The notes: generated by a model from the letters alone, not told the origin. A DNA stretch of 46,030 bases from Gordonia polyisoprenivorans NBRC 16320 = JCM 10675 (GCF_000241325.1 NZ_BAEI01000066.1:1-46030), one strand, 5' to 3'. Shown: positions 12,655 to 21,907, counted from the first letter of the stretch. Numbers and translations: made by a program.

Positions 12655-13338
12655 GTGCCGATCACGCTCGTCGTCGCCGATGACCAGGCGATGGTCCGTC
12701 AAGGATTCTCGGCCCTGCTCGCCGCGCAACCCGATCTGTCGGTGCTCGGTGACGCCGCCGACGGCATCGAGGCCGTGGAATTGTGTCGCCGGGTCCATCC
12801 CGATGTGGTCCTGATGGATGTGCGGATGCCGCGCCGCGACGGGTTGTGGGCGGCCGCACAGATTCTCGGTGCGCGTGGCGCCGACGAGGTGCAACTACCC
12901 GCCGACGGCGTCGCAGGCCGCACGAAGGTGCTGATGTTGACCACCTTCGACATCGACGACTATGTGTACGAGGCGTTGCGGATCGGTGCGTCGGGTTTCT
13001 TGTTGAAGGACGCCCCCGCCGACGAACTCGTCCGGGCGGTACGGGTGGTCGCCGCGGGCGAGGCACTGCTGGCGCCGTCGATCACCCGCCGCCTCATCCG
13101 TGAGGTCACCGGGCGCCGGGCGCGCCCCCGTTCCGACGCGGCGGTGGAGACGTTGACCCCGCGGGAGCGTGAGGTGCTCGATCTCGTCGCCGATGGCAAA
13201 TCGAACCAGGAGATCGCCACCGACCTGTTCGTCGCCGAACAGACCGTGAAAACCCATGTGAGCAGCGTCCTGACCAAGTTGTCGTTGCGCGATCGCGCCC
13301 AGGCGGTCGTCTTCGCCTACGAGAACGGGCTCAAGTGA
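12655..13338 (+). CDS. NarL/LuxR-family response regulator
   Basis: The 227-residue protein has an N-terminal receiver domain with phospho-acceptor Asp55 (VVLMDVRMP), the TTFD and LLKDA segments (Thr and Lys of the switch), and a C-terminal LuxR helix-turn-helix (LTPREREVLDLVADGKSNQEI, VKTHVSSVLTKL). A loop insertion of about 15 residues (around ADEVQLPADGVAGR) separates helix 3 and strand 4. GTG 12655 gives the usual start just before ITLVVADDQ. It is the cognate partner of the kinase 10 bp upstream. A GC-rich hairpin at 13348-13375 follows. Confidence 0.95.
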   Translation: MPITLVVADDQAMVRQGFSALLAAQPDLSVLGDAADGIEAVELCRRVHPDVVLMDVRMPRRDGLWAAAQILGARGADEVQLPADGVAGRTKVLMLTTFDIDDYVYEALRIGASGFLLKDAPADELVRAVRVVAAGEALLAPSITRRLIREVTGRRARPRSDAAVETLTPREREVLDLVADGKSNQEIATDLFVAEQTVKTHVSSVLTKLSLRDRAQAVVFAYENGLK

Positions 13339-13347
13339 GGACCGCGA

Positions 13348-13375
13348 GCCCGCCGCGCGGGTCCCGACGGCGGGC
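13348..13375 (+). terminator. Candidate terminator hairpin after the two-component genes
   Basis: A perfect 8-bp stem GCCCGCCG / CGGCGGGC with a 12-nt loop lies 10 bp after the stop codon. There is no U tract, as is common in high-GC actinobacteria. Confidence 0.4.
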
Positions 13376-13394
13376 ACGAGGGCGCCGTCGGCAC

Positions 13395-13400
13395 TAGATT
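13395..13400 (+). promoter_or_regulatory. Candidate -10 box for pfkA
   Basis: TAGATT matches TANNNT and would begin transcription near 13407, giving a leader of about 63 nt with an AGGAGG ribosome binding site. Confidence 0.4.
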
Positions 13401-13469
13401 GTGTGCAGACGCGGGGTCGCGCGGAATTCCGGCGATCCCGGCTCCAACGGGCAGGAGGCTCACAGCGGT

Positions 13470-14504
13470 ATGGCCAAGAGATTCGGGATTCTCACATCCG
13501 GCGGCGACTGCCCCGGACTGAACGCGGTGATCCGCGGCGCAGTACTCAAGGGTGAGACGGTCTACGGCCACGAGTTCGTCGGCTTCCGCGACGGCTGGTA
13601 CGGCCTCGTCTATGGCGACATCATGGAACTCGACCGCTCGGTGGTGCGCGGCCTGTCCAACCAGGGCGGCACCATCCTCGGCACGAGCCGGTTCGGCCCG
13701 TACTCCGAACCCGACGGTGGCCCCGACGCCATCAAGAAGGTTCTCAAGAACCTCGGGATCGACGGTGTCATCGCCATCGGCGGTGAGGGCACCGCATCGG
13801 CGGCCAAACGTCTCTACACCGACGGCATCAACATCGTCGGCGTCCCCAAGACGATCGACAACGACATCAACGCCACCGACTACACGTTCGGCTTCGACAC
13901 CGCGGTCAACATCGCCACCGAGGCGATCGACCGGCTGCGGACCACGGGCAACTCGCACAAACGCTGCATGGTGCTCGAGGTGATGGGACGTCACGCGGGC
14001 TGGATCGCCCTGCATTCGGGGATCGCCGGCGGCGCGCACGCGATCCTGATCCCGGAGCAGCCCGAGAGCATGAATCAGATCTGCGCGTGGGTGACCAGCG
14101 TCAAGAATCGTGGCCGCGCGCCGATGGTCGTCGTCGCCGAGGGCTTCAAGTTGCCCGACATGGGAGAAGCCCACTCCACCAAGGGGCTCGACGGGTTCAA
14201 CCGTCCGCGCCTCGGCGGTATCGCCGAGGTGCTGGCACCGATGATCGAGGAGCGCACCGGCATCGAGACCCGCGCGACCGTGCTCGGACACATCCAGCGC
14301 GGCGGCACGCCCACCTCGTTCGACCGGGTGCTGGCCACTCGCATGGGTATGGCCACCGCCGACCTCGTCGCCGACAAGTACTGGGGTCACATGATCGCGC
14401 TGCGCGGCACCGAGATGCACCGGATCACCTTCGACGAGGCGCTGGCCAACCCCAAGACGGTGCCGCTGGACCAGTATCAGGAGATCCGGGTCATCTTCGG
14501 CTGA
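13470..14504 (+). CDS. pfkA: 6-phosphofructokinase
   Basis: PfkA phosphorylates fructose 6-phosphate in glycolysis. The 344-residue protein shows the family motifs in order: GILTSGGDCPGLNAVIRG (nucleotide loop), IGGEGTASAA (phosphate donor site), PKTIDNDI (catalytic Asp), VMGRHAGWIA, VVAEGFK, and GHIQRGGTPT. The donor site combines the ATP-type glycine (GGEGT, not GGDDT) with the lysine of PKTIDND that is common in PPi-type enzymes. This mix occurs in actinobacterial group III PFKs, which usually use ATP. ATG 13470 follows GCAGGAGG. Its place between gatA and gatB repeats the mycobacterial order. Confidence 0.96.
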   Translation: MAKRFGILTSGGDCPGLNAVIRGAVLKGETVYGHEFVGFRDGWYGLVYGDIMELDRSVVRGLSNQGGTILGTSRFGPYSEPDGGPDAIKKVLKNLGIDGVIAIGGEGTASAAKRLYTDGINIVGVPKTIDNDINATDYTFGFDTAVNIATEAIDRLRTTGNSHKRCMVLEVMGRHAGWIALHSGIAGGAHAILIPEQPESMNQICAWVTSVKNRGRAPMVVVAEGFKLPDMGEAHSTKGLDGFNRPRLGGIAEVLAPMIEERTGIETRATVLGHIQRGGTPTSFDRVLATRMGMATADLVADKYWGHMIALRGTEMHRITFDEALANPKTVPLDQYQEIRVIFG

Positions 14505-14517
14505 GGTGCGGCCCGGT

Positions 14518-14745
14518 TCACGCCGGGTCGCGGGGGATCACGATCCACAGCAGCAGATACAGCAGCACCTGCGGACCGGGCAGCAGGATCGAGGCGACGA
14601 ACGCCGCGCGGACCAGGGACGCATCCCATCCGTAGCGTGCGGCGATGCCGCCGCACACTCCGCCCAGCCAGGCGTCGCCGCGTGAGCGCGTGAGCCGGCG
14701 TGCGGTGGGAACCGGTGTGGTGTGCGGTGTCTGGTGAATGGTCAT
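14518..14745 (-). CDS. PspC-domain small membrane protein
   Basis: The 75-residue protein carries a PspC domain: [24 protein letters not shown], then a hydrophobic helix ending [15 protein letters not shown]. PspC domains are membrane-associated regulators or effectors of envelope stress. ATG 14745 is chosen because an AAGGA ribosome binding site lies at a good distance; an in-frame upstream ATG (14775) has none. A TAGCGT -10 at 14781-14786 (minus strand) sits in the loop of a GACACCT/AGGTGTC dyad. It is convergent with pfkA (13 bp apart). Confidence 0.85.
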   Translation of the reverse strand: MTIHQTPHTTPVPTARRLTRSRGDAWLGGVCGGIAARYGWDASLVRAAFVASILLPGPQVLLYLLLWIVIPRDPA

Positions 14746-14860
14746 CGGGCGTCCTTTCGCCGGGGCATCTGACACCTGAAACGCTAGGTGTCTGCGGCGC
14801 CGGTGGCATCGGGGACGTCCCTGCTTTCGTCCCCGAGATTTGTCCCGACCCGCGGCCGCA

Positions 14861-14866
14861 TAAACT
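14861..14866 (+). promoter_or_regulatory. Candidate -10 box for leaderless gatB
   Basis: TAAACT lies exactly 7 nt before ATG 14874. There is no purine-rich ribosome binding site between them. Confidence 0.5.
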
Positions 14867-14873
14867 GGTGGCC

Positions 14874-16376
14874 ATGACTGCCGCAGCTGCCGAATTGATG
14901 GACTACGACCAGGTCATCGACGAATTCGATCCGGTGATGGGACTCGAGGTCCACGTCGAACTCGGTACCACGACCAAGATGTTCTGCGGCTGCCCCACAG
15001 CGTTCGGGGCCGACCCCAACACCCAGGTCTGCCCGGTGTGCATCGGCCTGCCGGGCTCACTCCCGGTGGTCAACGCCACCGCCGTCGAATACGCGATCCG
15101 TATCGGTCTCGCACTGAACTGCTCGATTCGTCCCTCGAGCGTGTTCGCCCGCAAGAACTACTTCTATCCCGATCAGCCGAAGAACTACCAGATCAGTCAG
15201 TACGACGAGCCGATCGCCTACGAAGGTCACCTCGACGTCGCACTCTCCGATGGCACCACCTGGCGCGTGGAGATCGAGCGCGCACACATGGAGGAGGACA
15301 CCGGCAAGTCGCTGCACATCGGTGGCGCCGGGCGCATCCACGGGGCCGATCACTCCTTGCTCGACTACAACCGGGCCGGGGTGCCACTCGTGGAGATCGT
15401 CACCAAACCCATCGTCGGTGCCGGAGCGCGCGCGCCCGAGGTGGCCCGCGCCTATGTGACCGCGCTTCGGGATCTGCTGAAGTCGCTCGGGGTCTCCGAC
15501 GTGCGGATGGATCAGGGGTCGCTGCGTTGCGACGCCAACGTGTCCCTGATGCGCAAGGGCGCAAGCGAATTCGGTACCCGTACCGAAACCAAGAACGTCA
15601 ACTCGCTCAAGAGTGTCGAGACGGCGGTGACCTTCGAGATGCGCAGGCAGGCCGCGGTGCTCACCGCCGGCGGACAGATCGTGCAGGAGACCCGGCACTA
15701 CCACGAGACCGACGGCACCACCTCGCCCGGACGACGCAAGGAGACCGCCGAGGACTATCGCTACTTCCCCGAGCCCGACCTGCCGCCGGTGCAGCCGGCC
15801 GCGGAGTGGATCGAGGAGATCCGCGCGACCCTGCCGGAGCTGCCGTGGGTGCGCCGCGCCCGTATCCAGCAGGAGTGGGGCGTGTCCGACGAGGTCATGC
15901 GTGACCTGGTCAATGTCGGGGCGGTCGACCTGATCATCGCAACCGTCGACGCCGGCGCCGCACCGGAAGCCGCACGCGGGTGGTGGGTGTCGTTCCTGGC
16001 CCAGCAGGCCAACAGTCGCGGTAGCGACCTCGCCGATCTGCCCATCACCCCCGAGCAGGTCGCCGAGATCATCGGACTCGTCGACGAGGGCAAGCTGACC
16101 ACCAAACTCGCCCAGCAGGTGGCCGTCGCGGTACTCGACGGCGAAGGCCAACCGGCACAGATCGTCGCCGATCGCGGGCTCGAGGTGGTGCGCGACGACT
16201 CGGCGTTGCAGAAGGCAATCGACGATGCATTGGCCGCCAACCCCGACATCGTCGAGAAGATCCGCGGGGGCAAGGTGAAAGCGGCCGGCAAGATCGTCGG
16301 CGATGTCATGAAAGCGACGCGCGGACAAGCGGATCCGGCGCGCGTTCAGGAGCTCGTGCTGGCCGCCTGCCAGTAG
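14874..16376 (+). CDS. gatB: Asp/Glu-tRNA(Asn/Gln) amidotransferase subunit B
   Basis: GatB binds the tRNA, activates the misacylated glutamate or aspartate with ATP, and receives ammonia from GatA. The 500-residue protein shows [11 protein letters not shown] at the N-terminus, a zinc-type Cys set (CGCP and CPVCIG), the catalytic core ([39 protein letters not shown]), and a C-terminal helical plus YqeY-like tail domain for tRNA. It probably has its own leaderless promoter and lies apart from gatCA. It completes the GatCAB complex encoded in this window. Confidence 0.97.
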   Translation: MTAAAAELMDYDQVIDEFDPVMGLEVHVELGTTTKMFCGCPTAFGADPNTQVCPVCIGLPGSLPVVNATAVEYAIRIGLALNCSIRPSSVFARKNYFYPDQPKNYQISQYDEPIAYEGHLDVALSDGTTWRVEIERAHMEEDTGKSLHIGGAGRIHGADHSLLDYNRAGVPLVEIVTKPIVGAGARAPEVARAYVTALRDLLKSLGVSDVRMDQGSLRCDANVSLMRKGASEFGTRTETKNVNSLKSVETAVTFEMRRQAAVLTAGGQIVQETRHYHETDGTTSPGRRKETAEDYRYFPEPDLPPVQPAAEWIEEIRATLPELPWVRRARIQQEWGVSDEVMRDLVNVGAVDLIIATVDAGAAPEAARGWWVSFLAQQANSRGSDLADLPITPEQVAEIIGLVDEGKLTTKLAQQVAVAVLDGEGQPAQIVADRGLEVVRDDSALQKAIDDALAANPDIVEKIRGGKVKAAGKIVGDVMKATRGQADPARVQELVLAACQ

Positions 16377-16395
16377 GGGCCCGGGGCGGCTCGAC

Positions 16396-17592
16396 TCAGG
16401 TGTTGCTCTCCGACCCCGCCGGCGGGATGAACCGTACGACGCGGTCATCGGTGCTCACCGGCTGCCCGTAGGCGCGGTTCACCGTCGCGAATTGCACGAC
16501 CCCGTTGTCCAGCGCGGTGATCCGGCCCAGCGCTCCGTAGCGTTTCTCCAGCACGACGGTCGGCGGAGTGATGGTCGGGCGCTGCCTGGTGGGTTCGTTG
16601 ATCGCTTCGATGCGCTGGGTCCGCGTCTCGGTGACGAAGATCTGTCCGCCGGTCGCGGCGCAGCCGGCGATCTGCGGTTTGTCGGGCCAGGTCCACAGCA
16701 CCGTCGTCGCCCCCGACTCCTCGACCGATTGCAGGCGGTCCTCGGTCGGACCCTGATCCGTCATGTACAGACCACCGGAGGCGCTCGGGCACAACGCGAC
16801 ATTCGCGCCGAGGCCGGAGGCCAGGATCTTGGGCCGGGTGGTCGATCCGGAGGAGAGGTCGGTGACCGCGAGGAGTTTACCGGCGAGCGATCCGGGATCG
16901 CCGGCGGCCGCGGGGTTGCCGGCGTTTCCGGTCGCCACCAGCAGCTCCGAGGGCGAGGCGAACAGTAGCGCGCCCATGTTTCCGGTGGCGCCCTTGGGGA
17001 TTCCGGTCAGAATCGGTTTGGCGACGTCACCGGGGGCGAGGCGTACCACCCGATTGTCGGTGGGCGTGGTGATCAACGCGTAGATCAGCTGATCCTGCTG
17101 ATAGGTCGGGGAGAAGGCGAAGTCGATCAACCCTCCGTCACCCGATCCGTCCACGTCGAAGGACGCCACGACCCGTTGTGGCCCATACCTTTTGGTGGTG
17201 ATGATCTTGCCGGTCGTGCGTTCGGCGACGACGGTGACCGCGCCCTCGTCGTCGCCCGCGCGCACGCCGCCGGTGGAGGCGAGGCACGTCGCGATCACGG
17301 CGGGATCGGGATCGACGCAGGGTCCCGGCGGGGGAGGGCTCTCCTGTCCCGGGTTCTCCGGTGTCGACTGCGGAGGCTGGGTCGACTGCACTTCGAACGA
17401 CTCGTTGTTCGGGCTGAACGGACCAGCGGCCTGATCACGATCCTGCTGCGAGAAATCCGCACAGGCGGCGACGGTCAGCATCACTGCGAGGACACCGATC
17501 AGCACGGTCACCCGGTGGCGACACGCGACGAGCATCCGACGACGCCGGCCGGGCCCGGCCCCTCGTCGCTGCATTCGCCGCCCCTCTCGCAT
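16396..17592 (-). CDS. LppZ-like lipoprotein, PQQ-dependent sugar dehydrogenase fold
   Basis: The 398-residue protein has a basic N-terminus, a hydrophobic helix and a lipobox TVAAC with the lipidated Cys at residue 44, so it is anchored outside the membrane. The mature part resembles the GSDH/sorbosone dehydrogenase beta propeller: GDGGLIDFAFSPTY, ALITTPTDNRVVRL, GNAGNPAAAGDPGSLAGKLL and a closing YGALGRITALDNGVV blade. Its mycobacterial counterpart LppZ (Rv3006) occupies the same place. The substrate and cofactor use are unproven. ATG 17592 is chosen because TACTGT lies 7 nt upstream, consistent with a leaderless mRNA. Confidence 0.87.
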   Translation of the reverse strand: MREGRRMQRRGAGPGRRRRMLVACRHRVTVLIGVLAVMLTVAACADFSQQDRDQAAGPFSPNNESFEVQSTQPPQSTPENPGQESPPPPGPCVDPDPAVIATCLASTGGVRAGDDEGAVTVVAERTTGKIITTKRYGPQRVVASFDVDGSGDGGLIDFAFSPTYQQDQLIYALITTPTDNRVVRLAPGDVAKPILTGIPKGATGNMGALLFASPSELLVATGNAGNPAAAGDPGSLAGKLLAVTDLSSGSTTRPKILASGLGANVALCPSASGGLYMTDQGPTEDRLQSVEESGATTVLWTWPDKPQIAGCAATGGQIFVTETRTQRIEAINEPTRQRPTITPPTVVLEKRYGALGRITALDNGVVQFATVNRAYGQPVSTDDRVVRFIPPAGSESNT

Positions 17593-17674
17593 GCCCACCA
17601 CAGTAGGCGATTGCGATGCGCCGACCGCGCGGCGATCGGCCGCCCGAGGGTCGGAAACCTCTAGCATCGGCCAT
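17593..17674. promoter_or_regulatory. Divergent leaderless promoters for lppZ-like and doxX genes
   Basis: In this 82-bp gap the minus strand has TACTGT (17605-17600) 7 nt before the lipoprotein ATG. The plus strand has TAGCAT (17662-17667) 7 nt before the DoxX GTG. Neither start has a ribosome binding site, so both transcripts are probably leaderless. Confidence 0.55.
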
Positions 17675-19009
17675 GTGACCGATCGCGAACATCCCGACGC
17701 GCCGGACAAGACGTTCCAGCCACCGAGCCCCTACGACGAACCGACGGGAGCGTTTCGCCGACCCGAGAGCGCCGGACCCGAGAGCACCGGCCCGGAAGTG
17801 AGCGACGCCGACCGCGACGCCTTCTATGAGCGGCACCATCGTCGACCCGGACGGTTGTCGCGGGTGGATTCGCTCGACGACCTGGACCCGGGTGAGGTGG
17901 AGACCCGGCCGATCGGCATACCGCAGCAGCGCCCACCGCGCCGCAATCCCGTGCCGATCCCACCCGTGATGGCTGAAAACCCGGGGGCTGCAGCGGACGC
18001 GGAGACGGCGGCCATCGAGAAGCCGACCGGCGCGACATCGACTGGTGCGACATCGACCCAGCCGGAGCCGGCGACCGAGAAACTTCCCGCGACACCGATC
18101 CCGTCGGTGGAGGAGACGTTCCCCGAGCTGTCGCGCAAACGCGCGCAGCCGGCGGAGACGCCCACCCGAGCACTCCTGCACGGTGAGGAGCCGTTGCCGA
18201 CCACCCGGGCGCTGGGTGAGCAAGAGCCGGCCGGCGACGATCTCGACGGCGACGTCGCGGATACCGACGATGATGCGCGGGCCGGTACCGATCGCGACGA
18301 TCAGCCCGAGACCGGCCGCCGGCGGCGGGGTCTGTTCGGCCGGCGCGCCTCCGACCTCGATGCCGCCGACCTCGATGCCGCCGACGCCGACCATGCCGAC
18401 GATGCACCCACCCTCGAGGCCGCCCGTGCCGAACCGATCACCGTGACGGCCCCGCGCGGCACCCTCGATCTGGGCCTGCTCCTGCTGCGGGTGGCCATCG
18501 GCATCGTCGCCGTCGCGCACGGTCTGCAAAAGTTGTTCGGGCTCTGGGGTGGTCCGGGGTTGTCGGGATATCAGGAGATGCTCGCCAACAATCCCAACCC
18601 GACGATCGGGTTCCATGCCGATGTCACCCGGCCGCTGGCGATCGTCGGCGCGCTGGCCGAGACCATCGGCGGCGCGATGGTCGTCCTGGGCCTGTTCACC
18701 CCGATCGGAGCGTGTGCGATCGTCTCGGTGATGCTCCTGGCCGCGGCCTACAAGACGACGCTGGCCGGTGGATTCGCGTTCTTCGCCGCAGCCGGTGGCA
18801 TCGAGTACGAGCTCGTCCTCGCGGTGGCGGCCGCCGCCCTGGTGCTGACCGGTCCGGGGCTCTACGCCTTCGACGCCTCCCGAGGCTGGGCGCGTCGGCC
18901 GTTCCTCGGGTCCGTCGCCTGGCTGATCGTGGGCATCGCCGCCGCGGTCGCGGTGTGGATGCTGTTCAACGGGACCAACCCGCTCAACTCAGCCGGCAAC
19001 CCGCGGTAG
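17675..19009 (+). CDS. DoxX-family membrane protein with long disordered N-terminus
   Basis: The 444-residue protein has two parts. Residues 1 to about 255 are Pro, Glu, Asp, Thr and Arg rich with no fold visible and a small DLDAAD repeat. Residues about 265-440 form a DoxX domain with four main hydrophobic helices (LLLLRVAIGIVAVAHGLQKL, LAIVGALAETIGGAMVVLG, CAIVSVMLLAAAY, LVLAVAAAALVL) and one further helix at the end. The mycobacterial counterpart Rv3005c (about 279 residues) is the DoxX subunit of a membrane redox-stress complex with SodA and SseA; that link is known there and only inferred here. GTG 17675 follows a -10 by 7 nt. Confidence 0.88.
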   Translation: MTDREHPDAPDKTFQPPSPYDEPTGAFRRPESAGPESTGPEVSDADRDAFYERHHRRPGRLSRVDSLDDLDPGEVETRPIGIPQQRPPRRNPVPIPPVMAENPGAAADAETAAIEKPTGATSTGATSTQPEPATEKLPATPIPSVEETFPELSRKRAQPAETPTRALLHGEEPLPTTRALGEQEPAGDDLDGDVADTDDDARAGTDRDDQPETGRRRRGLFGRRASDLDAADLDAADADHADDAPTLEAARAEPITVTAPRGTLDLGLLLLRVAIGIVAVAHGLQKLFGLWGGPGLSGYQEMLANNPNPTIGFHADVTRPLAIVGALAETIGGAMVVLGLFTPIGACAIVSVMLLAAAYKTTLAGGFAFFAAAGGIEYELVLAVAAAALVLTGPGLYAFDASRGWARRPFLGSVAWLIVGIAAAVAVWMLFNGTNPLNSAGNPR

Positions 19010-19030
19010 CGCGAATGACACGTTCGTCCC

Positions 19031-19083
19031 CGAGCCGTCGGTTCTTCCCCGGGAAGTCTCCCGAGAAAGAACCGACTGGCTCG
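19031..19083. terminator. Bidirectional terminator between doxX and ilvD
   Basis: A long stem pairs CGAGCCGTCGGTTCTT (19031-19046) with AAGAACCGACTGGCTCG (19067-19083), with one bulged base, around a 20-nt loop that can itself form CGGGA/TCCCG. It lies between two convergent genes and can serve both strands. Confidence 0.7.
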
Positions 19084-19096
19084 GGAAGAACTGGAT

Positions 19097-20941
19097 TCAG
19101 TCGACCTGACGGACCGCGCCCTTGTCGGCCGAGGTGGCCAGCTTGGCGTAGGCGCGCAACGCCGTGGTCACCGTGCGCTGCCGGTCCTTGGGCTGCCACG
19201 GCCGTTCGGAGGCCTCCATCTTGGCGCGGCGCTCCGCGAGCACCTCGTCGTCGACGAGAACGGCGAGCTGTCGCGTCTTGACGTCGATGACGATCGGGTC
19301 GCCGTCCTCGATGAGCCCGATGACGCCGCCGGCGGCCGCCTCCGGGGAGATGTGACCGACCGACAGACCCGACGAGCCGCCGGAGAACCGGCCGTCGGTG
19401 ATCAGGCCGCACTTCTTGCCCATCCCGGTGCCCTTCATGAAGGCCGTCGGGTGCAGCATCTCCTGCATGCCCGGCCCGCCGGACGGCCCTTCGTAGCGGA
19501 CGACGAGCACCTCGCCGGCCTGCAGCGTCTTGGACAGGATGACCTGCACGGCCTCCTCCTGGGATTCCACGACGCGCGCCGGGCCCTCGAAGTGCCACAG
19601 ATCCTCGTCGATCCCCGCGGTTTTGAGGACGGCACCGTCCTGCGCGAGGTTGCCGCGCAGCACACAGAGCCCACCCTCGACGGTGTAGGCGTGGTCCTTG
19701 TCGCGGATGCAGCCGCCGTGGGCGTCGGTGTCGAGCTCGTCCCACCGGTTGGCGGTCGAGAACGGGGTGGTGGTACGCACCCCGCCCGGCGCGGCATGGA
19801 ACAGTTCGATGGCCTCGTCGGTCGCCTTGCCGCCGCGGATGTCCCAGTCGTCGAGGAACGCCGCGATACTCGGGGAGTGCACGGTCGGCGCCGAGTCGTC
19901 GATCAGCCCGGCACGACGCAGTTCGCCGAGGATGGCCGGGATGCCACCGGCCCGGTGCACGTCTTCCATGTGATAGTCCGAATTGGGCGCGACCTTCGAC
20001 AGGCAGGGCACTCCGCGGCTGATCTCGTCGATGACAGACAGATCGAAATCGGCGACCTCACCCTCCTGCGCGGCGGCGAGGATGTGCAGCACGGTGTTCG
20101 TCGACCCGCCCATGGCGACGTCGAGGGCCATGGCGTTGCGGAAGGCGGTCGGGCCCGCGATGCTGCGGGGCAGCACCGAGGCATCGTCGTCGCGGTACCA
20201 CTTCTGGGCGGCCTCGACGACGACACGACCGGCTCGGGAGAACAGCGCCCGACGGGCCTCGTGGGTGGCCAGGGTCGAACCGTTGCCCGGCAGGGCCAGA
20301 CCCAGCGCCTCGGTGAGGCAGTTCATCGAGTTGGCGGTGAACATGCCCGAGCACGACCCGCAGGTCGGGCACGCCGAGCGCTCGACCTCGCCGAGCCCGG
20401 CCTCGTCGACGTCGCTGTTGGCCGACGCCGAGATGGCGGTGATGAGGTCGGTGGGCGCATGCGCGACGCCGTCGACGACGACGGCCTTGCCCGCCTCCAT
20501 CGGTCCACCGGAGACGAAGACCGTCGGGATGTTCAGGCGCATCGCGGCATTGAGCATGCCCGGGGTGATCTTGTCGCAGTTGGAGATACACACCAGGGCG
20601 TCGGCGGTGTGGGCGTTGACCATGTATTCGACGCTGTCGGCGATGATCTCGCGGCTCGGCAGCGAGTAGAGCATGCCGCCGTGGCCCATCGCGATCCCGT
20701 CGTCGACGGCGATCGTGTGGAACTCGCGGGGCACCCCGCCGGCGGCGCGGACGGCCTCGGCCACGATCTCACCCACGTCCTTGAGATGAACGTGCCCAGG
20801 GACGAACTGCGTGTAGGAGTTGGCGATCGCGACGATCGGCTTGCCGAAGTCGTCGTCGGTCATTCCGGTGGCGCGCCACAGGGAGCGGGCGCCGGCGGCT
20901 TCGCGTCCGACGGTGGTGGTTCGGGACCGCAAGGGTGGCAT
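19097..20941 (-). CDS. ilvD: Dihydroxy-acid dehydratase
   Basis: IlvD dehydrates 2,3-dihydroxy-isovalerate and -methylvalerate, the third shared step of valine and isoleucine synthesis. The 614-residue protein shows the iron-sulfur Cys motifs [13 protein letters not shown] and [17 protein letters not shown], the GHVHLKD N-terminal segment, [15 protein letters not shown], and the C-terminal domain. ATG 20941 follows GAGGAAACCCC, a fair ribosome binding site, and begins the family-typical [20 protein letters not shown]. It is transcribed away from ilvBNC, with a PH-domain gene between. Confidence 0.97.
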   Translation of the reverse strand: MPPLRSRTTTVGREAAGARSLWRATGMTDDDFGKPIVAIANSYTQFVPGHVHLKDVGEIVAEAVRAAGGVPREFHTIAVDDGIAMGHGGMLYSLPSREIIADSVEYMVNAHTADALVCISNCDKITPGMLNAAMRLNIPTVFVSGGPMEAGKAVVVDGVAHAPTDLITAISASANSDVDEAGLGEVERSACPTCGSCSGMFTANSMNCLTEALGLALPGNGSTLATHEARRALFSRAGRVVVEAAQKWYRDDDASVLPRSIAGPTAFRNAMALDVAMGGSTNTVLHILAAAQEGEVADFDLSVIDEISRGVPCLSKVAPNSDYHMEDVHRAGGIPAILGELRRAGLIDDSAPTVHSPSIAAFLDDWDIRGGKATDEAIELFHAAPGGVRTTTPFSTANRWDELDTDAHGGCIRDKDHAYTVEGGLCVLRGNLAQDGAVLKTAGIDEDLWHFEGPARVVESQEEAVQVILSKTLQAGEVLVVRYEGPSGGPGMQEMLHPTAFMKGTGMGKKCGLITDGRFSGGSSGLSVGHISPEAAAGGVIGLIEDGDPIVIDVKTRQLAVLVDDEVLAERRAKMEASERPWQPKDRQRTVTTALRAYAKLATSADKGAVRQVD

Positions 20942-21181
20942 GGGGTTTCCTCGATCGGGTTCGCTTGGGCGCCCGCATTGCGGACGCACACGGCACTGAC
21001 GTGGGGTCAGCGCGCGAACCGCTCGAGGGTGTTCGCGAGCGGGTCCGACTCAGGAGGTGGGGGTGGGCTTGTTTCCTCGCCGCCGGCGCTGACCGCGACC
21101 GTCGACACGATGGCGTGGACGATCAGCCGCGTCCACGGTACTCCTCGCTGACGTGCGCGAACAAAACAGTTCCCGCTCGCC
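20942..21181 (-). other. Gene-poor upstream region of ilvD
   Basis: This 240-bp stretch holds no confident gene. On the minus strand a TACCGT -10-like string lies near 21139-21134 and is followed by a weak small frame (ending at 21007) with a LIVHAIVSTVAV segment and a proline run, and no supported start. A CCGCTCG/CGAGCGG dyad lies near 21021-21045. A regulatory leader for ilvD is possible but unproven. Confidence 0.3.
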
Positions 21182-21688
21182 TCAGCGTGCGTCGCGGGCG
21201 GCGGCGAAGGGGTCGGGAATCCGGCCGGCGCTGGCCGCCGAGAGTCGCGGCATGTCCTGGAAGGTGATGGCGGGCAGGCGGACACGATCGCCGTCGGTGA
21301 GCACCGCCCGCACCGGGCCCCACCGGCTGAACTGCAGGCCCTCGATGTCGGGCCAGGCGACCTCCCTGGAACCGAAGGTGCCGACCGCGCGCAGCCCGTC
21401 CTCGGTCACCACGGTCTTGATGCGCCAGATCCACACCGCGAGCAGGACCGGGACCGCGAAGGTCCAGCCGAACCACGCGAGGCTGGTGCCGGCCAGGATC
21501 AGCACCACCAGGAAGGTCGCGGGCACGGCGAAATAGGCGAGCTTGCTGACCTTGAACTCCTGCGGCAACGCGACGGCGTCGGACGTCTGCTCCGACGATG
21601 TTGCCGTGGTCGACTCCGCCGGGGTCGACCGTGCCGAATCGGACGAGGACGGGGTGGACGACCGAGCGCCGGAGGAAGAACGAGTCAC
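21182..21688 (-). CDS. PH-domain membrane protein (Cfp6-like)
   Basis: The 168-residue protein has a Ser/Thr-rich N-terminus of about 45 residues, two close hydrophobic helices (YFAVPATFLVVLILAG and FGWTFAVPVLLAVWIW), and a bacterial PH-like domain (VVTEDGLRAVGTFGSREVAWPDIEGLQF). The mycobacterial Cfp6 (Rv3004) is a shorter relative in the same place next to ilvB. GTG 21688 is the likely start; there is no clear ribosome binding site, and the CACAAT string before it is a poor -10. Its function is unknown. It is divergent from ilvBNC. Confidence 0.8.
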   Translation of the reverse strand: MTRSSSGARSSTPSSSDSARSTPAESTTATSSEQTSDAVALPQEFKVSKLAYFAVPATFLVVLILAGTSLAWFGWTFAVPVLLAVWIWRIKTVVTEDGLRAVGTFGSREVAWPDIEGLQFSRWGPVRAVLTDGDRVRLPAITFQDMPRLSAASAGRIPDPFAAARDAR

Positions 21689-21783
21689 GATCCCATTGTG
21701 GCATCCGGGCGTCGGTGCTCTTGACGTGCGGGGGTGCCGAGGACCAGTGATTTCCCAGGATCTGGGACGCGGGGGAGACGAGT

Positions 21784-21813
21784 TTGACTCTGCACTATCT
21801 GCAGTCCTACCGT
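21784..21813 (+). promoter_or_regulatory. Promoter of the ilvBNC operon
   Basis: TTGACT (21784-21789), an 18-bp spacer and TACCGT (21808-21813) make a near-consensus vegetative promoter. The expected start point (about 21820) coincides with the GTG of the leader peptide at 21821. Confidence 0.75.
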
Positions 21814-21820
21814 GATTGAC

Positions 21821-21871
21821 GTGATGCACAACGAGCTTCTCGTAGTAATCGGCCGGCGCGTCGTCGCCTGA
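21821..21871 (+). CDS. ilvB leader peptide (attenuator)
   Basis: A 16-codon frame, GTG start (or ATG 21824), encodes a peptide with the run Leu-Leu-Val-Val-Ile and later Val-Val-Ala, so 7 of its codons are for the three branched-chain amino acids. It lies 7 nt after a -10 box, so the mRNA would begin at its start codon. It precedes a pausing stem and a U-tracted terminator before ilvB. This is the layout of ribosome-mediated attenuation, known for ilvBNC in Corynebacterium. Stalling at scarce Leu/Val/Ile tRNAs would free downstream segments and allow read-through. Confidence 0.8.
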   Translation: MMHNELLVVIGRRVVA

Positions 21872-21907
21872 CCGGTCACTTCATCGACCTCCAAGCATCG
21901 ACGCGCC
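21855..21907 (+). ncRNA. Attenuator pause stem in ilvB leader RNA
   Basis: GGCGCGTCG (21855-21863), inside the last leader codons, is perfectly complementary to CGACGCGCC (21899-21907), which lies directly before the terminator. A ribosome stalled on the Val-Val-Ile codons would cover or break this stem. I could not define a clear antiterminator partner by eye. Confidence 0.6.

Noticed and set aside
19352..21151. Long plus-strand open frame antisense to ilvD
   Set aside because: Its composition (Gly, Arg, Val, Asp in a shadow pattern) is that of the complement of a GC-rich gene, and IlvD on the minus strand is unambiguous.
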